Shown here one piece after another: positions 9,765 through 19,364 of a stretch of DNA of 64,000 bases (positions are counted from its first letter, which is position 1; each line of letters begins with the position of its first letter). The stretch spans positions 186,001 to 250,000 of the forward strand of contig CAYZVC010000002.1 in the NCBI GenBank assembly GCA_964482035.1, given 5' to 3'. This DNA is from JANJWP01 sp964482035 (GTDB lineage: Bacteria > Patescibacteriota > Gracilibacteria > BD1-5 > UBA2023). The position numbers and the translations under genes are program-made. The notes under the pieces are model-generated. The model did no database searches and was not told the origin of the DNA. It worked only from the letters and a program-made list of their open reading frames with translations.

Positions 9765-11201
9765 TTACGTCCCCCACTTCGAATGGAAGATGCCGTTTCG
9801 GTCAGTGCGTTCGTAGGTATGGGCCCCGAAATGGTCGCGCAATCCTTGGAGGAAATTCGCCGGAAGCGAAGCGTCCGTGAGGCTTTCGTAATACGCGAGC
9901 CCCGCTGAAATCGCTGGAACCGGTATCCCCGCCGCGATAGCCGCGCGGGTGACGTTTTTCCAATCCTCGGCCGACGTTTCCATAATCTCCCACATCTTCG
10001 GAATTTCGAAGAGGTGGGGGATTTTTTCGTTTCCGCCCGTCGCGAAGGCTTCCCGTAGGGTCGAGAGCACTTTGGCCCGGATGATGCATCCGCCCTGCCA
10101 GATACGCGAAACTTCCGCGAGATCGACGCCCCAGTTTTCTTCGTCGGAAGCCGTCGCGATAAGATCGTATCCTTGGGCGTATGCCGAGAGGATCGAAGCT
10201 TTCAACGCCTTTTCGAGCATTTTTTCGAAATCGGCGGCGTTCGTTGGCAAATCCGTGGAAATTTCAGTAGAAGCCGAATTTCCGGCCGTCTCGGAAAGCG
10301 CGAGGCGGCGGTTTCTTTGGGAAGAGACGTTTCTCGCGAATACCGCTTCCGCAATGGATGGAACGGCGACGCCGCGTTCGAGCGCGTCGACGACGGTCCA
10401 TTTTCCGGTGCCTTTCTGTCCGGCGCGGTCGAGAACGTTGTCCACGAGGTTCGCGCCCGTGACGAGGTCGTCCTTCGTTCGGAGTACCGTGACGGAAATG
10501 TCGAAAAGGTACGATCCCAAATCTCCGGCGGCGTAGCGTTCGAAAATATCGGCGATTTCCGGCGCGCTTTTTCCGTAGGCTTTGCGAAGTACGTCGTACG
10601 CTTCGGCCATTATCTGCATGACGGCGTATTCGATGCCGTTGTGGACCATTTTTACGAAATGCCCCGATGCTCCGGCACCGACGTATGTGACGCATCCTCC
10701 GCCGTCGAAATCACGGGCGGCGACCGCGTCGAGAATGGGCTTCAGGCGCGCGTAGGCTTCGCGGTTGCCACCCGGCATGAGGCTCGGACCGTTAAGCGCC
10801 CCCTCTTCTCCGCCGGAAACTCCGCATCCGAGAAACGCGAAACCGAGTTCGGAGAGCCGTTTTTCGCGTCGGACGGTGTCGGGATAGTACGAATTTCCGC
10901 AATCGACCACCGTATCGCCTTCTTCGAGATGGGGGAGGAGTTCGTCCAAAACCGCGTCCACCGGTGTGCCTGCCTGTACCATGACGATGATTTTTCTCGG
11001 GCGTTCGAGACGCGTGACGAAATCGGCTATCGATCCGGTTTCCCCTTCGAGGCTCGCAGAACCGAATTCCGTAATGAAATCTTCGGTGCGTTTGGGGGTG
11101 CGGTTGTAGACGAGGGTCGAAAAACCCCGCGAGGCGATATTGCGCGCGAGGTTGGCGCCCATTACGGCGAGGCCGATGAGTCCGACGTTGGATTTTTCCA
11201 T
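9765..11201 (-). CDS. gnd: 6-phosphogluconate dehydrogenase, decarboxylating (478 aa)
   Basis: Oxidises 6-phosphogluconate to ribulose-5-phosphate. N-terminal Rossmann motif GLIGLAVMGANLARN, signature VSGGEEGALNGPSLMPGG, catalytic region HFVKMVHNGIEY and C-terminal DHFGAHTYERTD all match the long (about 470 aa) family. No UGA. The start at 11201 (MEKSNVGLIG) puts the Rossmann motif at the expected distance; an in-frame start 54 bases upstream is less likely. Confidence 0.96.
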   Translation of the reverse strand: MEKSNVGLIGLAVMGANLARNIASRGFSTLVYNRTPKRTEDFITEFGSASLEGETGSIADFVTRLERPRKIIVMVQAGTPVDAVLDELLPHLEEGDTVVDCGNSYYPDTVRREKRLSELGFAFLGCGVSGGEEGALNGPSLMPGGNREAYARLKPILDAVAARDFDGGGCVTYVGAGASGHFVKMVHNGIEYAVMQIMAEAYDVLRKAYGKSAPEIADIFERYAAGDLGSYLFDISVTVLRTKDDLVTGANLVDNVLDRAGQKGTGKWTVVDALERGVAVPSIAEAVFARNVSSQRNRRLALSETAGNSASTEISTDLPTNAADFEKMLEKALKASILSAYAQGYDLIATASDEENWGVDLAEVSRIWQGGCIIRAKVLSTLREAFATGGNEKIPHLFEIPKMWEIMETSAEDWKNVTRAAIAAGIPVPAISAGLAYYESLTDASLPANFLQGLRDHFGAHTYERTDRNGIFHSKWGT

Positions 11202-11272
11202 TGGATTGGCGGTTAAGAAATCGTAGTAGCCTATCCGATTCTCCGCACGTGGCAAATTTCCTTCGTAAAAGA

Positions 11273-11302
11273 TTTTTATGTTTGCTTTTATAAAAACGTC
11301 AA
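11273..11302 (-). promoter_or_regulatory. Promoter of gnd
   Basis: On the minus strand TTGACG (11302-11297) is followed after 18 bases by TAAAAA (11278-11273) in an AT-rich patch. The gnd ATG is about 70 bases downstream. Confidence 0.45.
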
Positions 11303-11312
11303 TAGTCTTGGG

Positions 11313-12131
11313 TTATACGTCATGAACCACCGTATCGATGAATTCCAGTATCGTCACGAACGCCGCATTCTCCGCGCTCATTTGTATCGCTCCCGTTTGA
11401 CAGGCCATCGCGGATTGTCGCTTTATATGAGTCACCGAAGGTAAACCGGACGGATTTTCCCAGAAAGCGAACGTGAAATTGAATCCGTCCCGTCATGAAC
11501 TTGCCCAACGTTCAACGGTTGACAAAGTATCGGCTTCGGCAATCGTCGAATCCGGAATTATCGAATCATGATCGCGCTCCCACGCCTTCGGAACGTGGGG
11601 GTGTAATTTTTCATCTTTTCGCCAATCAGACGGAAGGCATATGGCGCTCACGGCGAAACATTGCGTTGGTAACGAATTCGATTGAGTCAATTCGGATGTT
11701 TGGATATCCGAAAGTTTTTCCACGGCCTCCGTCAAGGTGAAAATCACCAAGCGCATGTCTGAGGTTTTGGACATATCCGAGAGGACACCCGAAAACGGTA
11801 GCCCGGTCATTTTGCCCGGTTGCGTTCCTTCCGGTGACGGCTGTTTTCGCGTCGAATGAACTTTGGAAAATTTGTTCGTAAAAGACGGAGAGTCCGTCCG
11901 CGGGGTTTGGTTGACCTCTTCCGATTACTCGAAGATGGTAGGGGATAGAATCGAAACGACGCTCGACGGGTATTCCTGAGCTCCGGCGTTGGATTCGGAA
12001 CGAAAGGTTTTCTGAGTCGTCTCCGCAACGTTACAGGCAGATTTCAAAGAGGATGACAATGGAAAATGCCTGCCGAACGCTTTCGGGATAGCGATCGCGC
12101 CGATCGTAAGATAAAGCGTTACTGTGCCTTA
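11313..12131 (-). pseudogene. Decayed coding remnant downstream of prepilin-like protein 2
   Basis: On the minus strand one frame stays open from 12128 to 11928, meets TAA at 11927-11925, then stays open to TAA 11315-11313, with one UGA (11495-11493). Codon choice (TCG, GAA, TTC, GCC, CCG) looks like host genes, but there is no ATG in the first part and no known domain. Fragments read SVVSILSPTIFE before the stop and GFNFTFAFWENPSGLPSVTH after it. A shorter intact reading is 166 aa from ATG 11810. I read it as the remains of a C-terminal region once joined to, or downstream of, the giant pilin, or as a fast-evolving small gene. A 40-residue plus-strand reading from 11322 is also possible but unsupported. 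Confidence 0.4.
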
Positions 12132-15100
12132 CATCCAAAAATATACGATGATCACGGTCAGCCACAATACGCTGTTTCAGGAGCGCAGCAACTAGATTTT
12201 TCAGTTACGGGATTACAGGATCATCAGTTTGCCTGGTATGCGGTGCATACTGGAGAACACGAAGAGGATGGTATACATCCGACTATGCTCCATTTTCCAG
12301 TTGCACACGCCGAGTTCGCCTTCGAGCAACTTGCTGTCGTTCCTCCGAATTGCCCGGTACACGACCACGTTCTGGTAGTGCCGCAGGCGGTCGCTCCGTT
12401 GTCTCATGAAGCCGTTCCGGCAGTACATGCTCCCGCGGTCGTCGAACACGCTCCGTTGACCGAAGCTTTGCACGTCGACGTTCCGGTGTCCCATCCGTAG
12501 CTGGTCGAACATTTGTATCGGCATTCGGTCGTACTTGCGGTGGCGTCGTACGCCGTCGTCGTGGCTGCCGGCGCCCATGCCGAACCGTTCCATGTCTGGA
12601 TATAGCTCGAGACGGTGTTCCAATCGGTTCCCGTCGCGGGTTTCGCGGCACAGGTATGCGTTTGCGTGTTGGCGGTACAGCTTCCTGCCACGTTCGTAAC
12701 GGCCGCCGTGAGGCTTGCCGGACCGTTAGTCGTTATGGAACAAGAGTAGTTAGTCCTCGTTGCCGCTACATTGTTGCAGGCAGTGCCATACGGGATTCCC
12801 GTGCGGGAGAACGATCCGTCGGTGGCTGCGGTCACGTTGGATCCGCAGACCGATACGGTGGCGCCGTTCGCGTTCGCTCCGAACGAACCGGAAACGGCAT
12901 AGGTGAGTTGCGTCCATTGCGCGTAGTACGTCACGGCCGCGGTAATCGCCGTAGCGGTCGTGATTTGCGTTCCTCCGTTCGTCGCGGTGAACCAGCCGTT
13001 GAACGAATATCCGGTCCTCGTCGCGGTCGGCAAGGTTCAGACGGCCGTATTGTACGTTACGACGCGTGAGGCTTCCGACGGGGTTCAGGAATTACCGTTC
13101 CACGTAACGGAGAATCTCCTCGGCGCCGAACAGGAAGCCGCCGTTGCCGGAGCGTTGGAACAGGTCCAGTTGAATGTACTAGCCGTCGAAGTGACTGCCG
13201 AAGCCGTCCCGACGGAACAGAGGTTCGCGGTAGGCGGGTCGGTCGTCGCGACGGCGTTGGAAGTTCCGCATGCGGGATTTTGCGCCCATTGGGCGTAAAA
13301 TGAGACCGCTGCCGTAATGATTGGCGAAGACGTCGTAACTTGGGTTGTTCCGCCAGTGGAAGTGAACCATCCGTCGAAAGCGTATCCCGCGCGCGTCGGA
13401 TCGGTCGGCAACGTTCCGACTCCGGACCCGTGGGCGACCGATTGGCTCGCGGGAGTATGTCCCGTTCCGCCATTGCCGTTCCATGTGACGACATACGTGA
13501 TTTTACTCGCCGAACAGCTCGCGGAAGTTCCGGAATTCACTCCGGCGCACGTCCAGTTCCACGGGCCGGTTCCGGTGACGGCCGACGCCGTCCCCACGGA
13601 ACAGAGGTTCGCGGAAGGCACGGAAGCCAGCGCGGCGCCGTTCGAGGATCCGCAAACGCCGTCCAGTTTCTTCGGGGATGAGCACGTCGCGGCGGTCCCG
13701 CCGTACTGCCCCGAGCACGTCCAGTCGAACGCGCCGTCGGTTCCCGCGACGTCGGCGTCGGTTTTCGTTCCGGAAGCGCACCAGTTCGCCGTCGGGTACG
13801 AGTACGACGCGGCGGTCGCGGTTCAGCACGACCCTCAGACGGAAGCCTGGCAGAGCGCCCCGTCCCAACCGTACCCGGAAGAGCACTGGTACCGGCACGC
13901 CGCCGCGCTCGCGGAAGTGGAGTACGAAGTCGCGGAATCGGCCGGAGCCCACGCCGAGCCGTTCCAGGTCTGGAGGTACGACGAGACCGTGTTCCAGGAA
14001 GTCCCCGTCGCGGGCTTCGCCGCGCAGGAGAAGGTCTTCGTGTCGGCCTGGCAGGAGACGCCGTTCCAGGTGTAGTTCGGGGAACATTTGAAAACGCACG
14101 ACGTCGTGCTGGCGGTAGCGGAATACGTCCCCGCCGCCGCCGGCGCCCACGCCGAACCGTCCCAGGTCTGCGTCACGGAGGACACGGAATTCCAGACGGC
14201 GTTGGCCGGAAGGCCGGTGCAGGAGGCGGACTGGGTGCCTCAGACGCAAGATCCTCCAGACGGAACGTAGTTCGCGTTACAGGAATATCAGCAGACGGCG
14301 GCTCCGACCGTCCAGGATTCTTCGGGAAGCCACGCGGCGGAAAGACCGTCCCAAGTCTGCTGGTAAGATGGTGCCGTAGTCGTCGAGCCGTTGGTCGGAA
14401 CGGTTCATCCGCAAGTTGCCGATCGGGTGTCCGGAGCGCAGGCCGGTGCCGTACGGCTTCCGTTCCACGTGAGGTTCGCCTGACAGGAGGCGGGACCGTC
14501 CGCAGCGCTCATGGTCACGCTTCCGTCCGCACAAGCGAATCAGAACGATGCCGACAACGTGCCGTTTTCCGGCGCGGTACCGAACGAATGGGTTCCCGTA
14601 AGCGTCGTCGACTGCCCGTTCGGTATCGAAACGGTTTGCGAAAAGGAATACGGGAGTCAGGAATGGGTGACGGAGAGCGGGGTCGGGCACGAGGCGCGAC
14701 AAGCGCTTCCGTCCCAATCGTATCCGGAAACACAAGCGAAAGTGCATTGCCCGGCGGTCGCGGAATGGTGCCAGGTTCAGGACACGGCCTGGGAAGTGGC
14801 CGTGGAGGCCGCATTGGTCGGAACGGTCGAGCCGCAGACGTCGGCGACGCACGAAGGTTCGGTGCCGACGTTGCTTGCTACGTATCCCGTATCGCAAACG
14901 GCGGAAACGGCGGAAATCGATATCTTGGAAAACGAGCATGTCGCCGTCGCCCTGATGATGCCGTTGCCCGTTGTTTTTTCCACCGTGGCGGATTCCCCGG
15001 ATGCGAGACCTGGGACGTCGTATCAGGAAACCTCGGCGCTTTCGCACGGAGCCGGCCCTCACGTCTCGACTCCATCCACGAGGGCTCACGTACTGCTAGG

Positions 15101-15796
15101 ATCTTCGGGATCGCGGATAAGTCCGCCCACGGATCATTCCATTCAGGCCGGGTAATCCCCGACGACGAAAGCGGCGGAGGTCGAAAGGATTCCAGCCGCC
15201 TGGACGAAGCTCAGCGGCCTCGGTTTGTTCGTCGAAGCGTCTGTGACGTCAGTTGCGCCGACGAGGACGTAATTGGGGTTCGCGGTATCGGCCGTTACGG
15301 TCGGAAGCCACGAAAAGACGTTTATGAAAAGCCGGGCTGCGTCGGTATGGAAAGATACTCTGAATTTCTCAGGATCGAGCTTCAGTTTGGCATAATCCGG
15401 ATTTCCGGCGGAATAGTTCGTTCACGGCGTTCCGTACGGACCGGGAATGAGAAGCGATGGTATGCCGCCAAAAACGACCACCGCCGAACCGGAGAGGGCG
15501 TATTGGTCGTCGTGGATTACGTATTCCCTGGGGGACTTCCCGTACGTCGCCGATTCCGCGGAAATTGCGGTAAGGACGGAACGGACGTTCGCGGCGCCCT
15601 TCGCGTCAAGCGCCGAAGCGTGGTACGATGAGAGGGAAATGAACCCAATCGTCGCAAGAACGGCGAGAACCGCTATGACGACGATGAGTTCCGCCAAGCT
15701 GAAAGCGGAAAAACTTCTTCGTGCGGAGGTTCTGAGCGTTCTGGCGACGCGTGCGGAAACCGAATCGGAAATGGAGGTTCGTTTTGGAAGGACCAT
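12119..15796 (-). CDS. Giant prepilin-like adhesin with InlB-type repeats and Cys-rich modules (1225 aa)
   Basis: One continuous frame once UGA is read as Gly (many TGA codons, e.g. 15422, 12404); stop TAA 12121-12119. The N-terminus carries RRSFSA then FSLAELIVVIAVLAVLATIG (Ala at -1, Glu at +5) and the shared pilin core ending NYSAGNPDYAKLKLDPEKF. The middle and C-terminus are mosaic: three or more roughly 60-residue modules of the type TWNGSAWAP...C.Y.CS..YGWDG..C.A, and InlB/Listeria-Bacteroides-type repeats (VTWNGNGGTG... FDGWFTSTGGTTQVTT... FYAQW) interleaved with Cys/Trp modules (SLCSVGTASAV...WTC). The tail is very Cys-rich. Likely a large disulfide-stabilised surface adhesin displayed through a pilin-type anchor. 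Confidence 0.82.
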
Positions 15797-15933
15797 AAAA
15801 ACCCTTGAATCATTAAAATCCTGCTCAATATACCCTAAAGAGGGGTACGTACAAGGATGCGCTCGTCAAAACATGATTGCGTTAACCCTCGAATGACGTA
15901 CGATATATTCCGATATACCGCTTATCTCATCCC

Positions 15934-16833
15934 ATGAACGCCAAACATTCGGCAATCCTCGTCTTCATCGGTCTTTCCTCCATATCGTTCCTCTCGTCTT
16001 GTTGATCGGAAAATAGCGGATCGGCTGTCGGGAATTCCGCTCCAGTATCGGAACGGCCCGAGGTTCGAAAAGCCGCCATGGGAGATTCGGTCGCGATCGA
16101 CTACGTTCTGAAATTGGAAGACGGATCCGTATTCGACACGACGGTATCCGAACAGGCTGAAAAGTCCTCGAAGTACGATCCCAAGAGAACGTACTCTCCC
16201 ATTCTCGTGCGTCTGGGTACCGGACAAATCCCCAAGGGTCTCGAAAACGCCGTCGTCTGAATGGCTTCCGGAGAAAAAAAGACCGTGACCGTCCCACCCC
16301 AGGATGGTTTCGGAACGGCATTCGTCGAGGTTACCATGGCGAAGCGCCTTCTTGAAGACTCGTATGAAGAAACGTATGCGGAATCCAAATACCGCGATTC
16401 ATTCGAAACCGTAGTTACCGACACGGAATTCGCCGCACAGTGAAAACCTTTGCCGAAAGTCGGAGACGTGCTTTCGTCCGGAGGCGTGACTTCGAAAGTA
16501 TTGAAAATCCAAAACGGACTGATTACCCTTTCCGTAGAAAATCGGAAGAATCCGTTTTATGGGAAAAAACTCGCGGTTTGACTGTCCGGCAATGACGAAG
16601 GGAATCGCGTAACCATCATGAAAATCGGGAACGGGAACGTTACCGTGAAGGTGGAGAACGTTTCCAGTCCTTTCAAAGGTAAAAAAATCGAACCAGGTAT
16701 TTCCGCCCTCATCGGAGGCGAGCTCCATACCGTATCCAGAATCGATGGTGAAACGGTAATAATGAAAAAGGGGCATGAGCTCGCAGGAAAAACGCTCACC
16801 TACGAAGTGGTTCTCAGGGAAATCAAGCAATAA
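15934..16833 (+). CDS. FKBP/SlyD-type peptidyl-prolyl isomerase lipoprotein (299 aa, four UGA-Gly)
   Basis: Probable exported folding catalyst. The N-terminus ISFLSSC followed by Gly (TGA 16003) is a lipobox. The FKBP domain begins GDSVAIDYVLKLEDGSVFDTT, continues GTGQIPKGLENAVVGMASGEKKTVTVPP (Gly of VVGM is TGA 16258) and has a SlyD-like insert (KVGDVLSSGG...) with TGA at 16441 and 16579. It ends in the family motif KGHELAGKTLTYEVVL. Read with the standard code the gene breaks into five pieces. It may help fold the Cys-rich pilin-type surface proteins (inference from exported location and neighbourhood only). Confidence 0.9.
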
Positions 16834-16852
16834 GGAGAAGTTCGGCTACGGC

Positions 16853-18292
16853 CTATCTTCTCCTCCACTCCTTCGGGAAGGAATTCGTTGCCTTCCCGTT
16901 TTTCACGCGTTCGAGCCCGAGGAACTTCCCCTGGTAAACCACTTGCACGAGGTTCGCGAGATTCGACGGAGCCGCCGCGACCTCCCCCATTTTGGGAGCA
17001 AGGCCCGTCGAATCTCGCGAACCCGCATCCAAATCCATCTCGAATCCGGATAAGTACCGGTGGAGCTCCTTCTCGTCGCGCAAAACGAGCTTTGTGACGT
17101 TCTTCAGGTCGCGGTTTTTCCCTAACGACCAGTTCGGTTCGAATTTTCCTTCTTCCAAACGTCCGACGCGTTCGCCGAATTTGAGGAAATAGCAGGTTTC
17201 CGCAAGCTCGCGGACTCCGTCGACCTTGCGTACGGCGAGAACGTCGTTTCGGTAGCGGTAGAGGTCGTGGGCGGATTCGCCGAAATCTTCGCAACCGAGT
17301 TCGCGGAGCGCGTCGCGGATGCGGTCGGCGTCGCGATCGGAAGTGCGCGCGAGTTCGGTATTGGGAGAGACGCGGAAATTTTTTCCGTTATCCGGCGTGG
17401 GTGCGGTCTTTTTCAGCTTGGCTACGAAGAATCCGCCGGCGCCCTCGGCGTGCGGCCAGAATTTCTTTTGGAAGACGATTTCGAACGTTCCCGGAAGCGC
17501 GGCCAAGGCGCCTTCGAGCACTCCTTCGTTCTCGAAACGGTTGAGCGTGCACGTGGAATAGAGCATTTCGCCACCGGTTTTCAAGGCGACGAGCCCCGCA
17601 ATGAGGAGTTTTTCCTGAAGGCGGGCGATCGTTTTGACGTTCTTGAGGTTCCAATACTTGAGCGATTCTTCGGCTTTGAACCCGATTCCTTCGCCCGAAC
17701 ACGGGGCGTCGAGGAGGATGCGGTCGAAGGTTTCCGGAAGCGCTCCGTAAAGGACGCCGTTCATATTGGTGACGCCCGTCCGATCAGAGGTTCCCATCCG
17801 TTCGACGTTTTCCATGAGCGAAGAGAGGCGTTCTTTGGCGAACTCGTTGGCGACTACGAAAGAATTCGGGAAGTGTTCGATGAGCTGGGTGGTTTTTCCT
17901 CCCGGTGAAGACGCCATGTCGAGGATGAGAAGCGGCTCGCTCCATTTTCGGTAGGGTCCTTTTCCGCCTTCGGCCAAATGCCAGACGCTCATCGACGCGG
18001 AAAGTTCCTGGATGTAGAAGTCGCCCATGAGGTGTTCGAGCGTGCTTCAGAGAGCGGTCGCGGTATCTTCGCGGTCGACCCGGAACGCTACGGCGTTTTC
18101 GGTAGGGGAGAGGGTCCAGCCTTGCGCGGTCTTCGTTTCTTTGAAGGCCGTCGGATCGACGCGTTCGGAATTCACTCGGAGAGTCTTCTTGAGGGGGCGC
18201 AGGAGCGACTTTTGGAATGCTGAAAATTCCTCGGCCTTGCCTTGGAAGAATTCGTTTTCGAAATATTCGAGGAACGCTTTGGAAATTGACAT
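16853..18292 (-). CDS. NOL1/NOP2/Sun-family RNA 5-methylcytosine methyltransferase (479 aa)
   Basis: SAM-dependent m5C methyltransferase acting on rRNA or tRNA. SAM-binding MASSPGGKTTQL, the PC motif LDAPCSGEGIG with one catalytic Cys near residue 200, and the TC motif YSTCTLNRFENEG with the second Cys are intact. The C-terminal 200 residues resemble the RsmF-type extension. No NusB domain is visible, so it is closer to RsmF/YebU than to RsmB. TGA at 18049-18047 reads as Gly. Start ATG 18292 (MSISKAFLEYFENEF) is preferred because the longer reading runs into the terC promoter region. Ends TAG. Confidence 0.88.
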
Positions 18293-18320
18293 TGGCAGTT
18301 TTAATTTCGGAGAGGTCGAA

Positions 18321-18326
18321 TATACT
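18321..18326 (+). promoter_or_regulatory. -10 element of the terC promoter
   Basis: TATACT 26 bases before the terC ATG, in the short region shared with the divergent methyltransferase gene. Confidence 0.45.
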
Positions 18327-18351
18327 CGTTGCGCTATTCTTTTCAATCACT

Positions 18352-19308
18352 ATGGACGCCTTCTTCAAAGAATTTCTTCATTCGCTCGCCGAATTGAATT
18401 CGACCGCGGGTCTGCTCGCCCTCGCGAACATCATTTTCATCGATATCGTCATGTCCGGCGACAACGCCATCCTCATCGGCATGGCGACCAATAAGTTGAA
18501 GGGCAAAGCCCGTCAGAAAGCCATTCTCATCGGTATCGTTCTCGCTACCGTTCTCCGCGTACTTTTCGCCTCGGTAGCCGTGTATCTCATGAGCATGGTC
18601 GGACTCAAACTCGCCGGCGGATTCCTCCTTCTCTACGTCGTATGGAAGTTCTATAAGGAACTCCGCTGAGGTTCGCACGGTCACGGTGCCGACGTCGCCG
18701 CCGCCGGAACGCTCGCCGCGGCCATTTGGACCATCGTCATCGCCGACGTTTCCATGAGCCTCGACAACGTTCTCGCCGTAGCGGGTGCCGCGCACGGAAA
18801 CATGGCAGGATTGGCGATCGGTCTCGTCGTATCGATCATCCTCATGGCGTTCGCTTCCAACGCCATTGCCAAAATGCTCGATAAGTACCCGCAAATCCAG
18901 TGGGTCGGGCTCATCGTCATCCTCTTCGTTTCCGTCGAAATGATCCTTCAGGGGTCGATGGAAATTGAGAACAAAGTCCTTCACGTAAACCTCCTTCCGT
19001 TCGTGGCGTTCATCGTCGGAGCAGGATTCCTCGTTCTCCAGCAGAAATTCTTGAAGCCGGTTTCGCGCGAAAAGATCAAGGTCTGGATGTCGGAACGCTT
19101 CGCTCCGGTTCTCGTGGCGAACTTCGTTCTCCTCATCGTCCTCGCGCACTTCGGCGACGTCGTTACCGGTTACCTCAAGACGCACCCCGTACTCATGTGG
19201 ACCGTGTCGTTCGGACTCTTCCTCGCGATTCTCGAGGTCGTATCGGTACTCCGCTCCCCGGTCGACGAACCGAAGAAAAAGCGTTTCGCCGGACTTTTCG
19301 GAAAATAG
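18352..19308 (+). CDS. TerC-family integral membrane protein (318 aa, one UGA-Gly)
   Basis: Polytopic membrane protein of the TerC/Alx family, thought to move metal ions such as manganese. Signature motifs FIDIVMSGDNAILIGMA near residue 30 and IADVSMSLDNVLAVAGAA near residue 130 carry the conserved acidic residues. About seven hydrophobic segments are visible. TGA 18667-18669 supplies a Gly in KELRGGSHGHG, a His-containing loop. In host-dependent bacteria it may support manganese homeostasis or metalation of exported enzymes (family knowledge, not shown here). It is followed by a strong bidirectional terminator. Confidence 0.92.
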
Positions 19309-19316
19309 GAAGCACA

Positions 19317-19358
19317 TGAAAAATCCCGTACGCCAGCAATGGCGTACGGGATTTTTTT
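19317..19358. terminator. Bidirectional terminator between terC and prepilin-like protein 3
   Basis: ATCCCGTACGCC and GGCGTACGGGAT form a perfect 12-bp stem around AGCAAT, with flanking A and T tracts, between convergent genes. Confidence 0.92.
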
Positions 19359-19364
19359 CACGCC

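Noticed and set aside
11322..11444. 40-codon plus-strand ORF beginning MNHRIDEFQYRHERRILRAH
   Set aside because: No ribosome site or matched promoter, very basic, and opposite to the more gene-like minus-strand frame. Kept only as a note in the remnant entry.
18200..18220. GAGCGACTTT in the methyltransferase gene as another element copy
   Set aside because: Lies in coding sequence with no inverted repeat and no TAGGAG partner.
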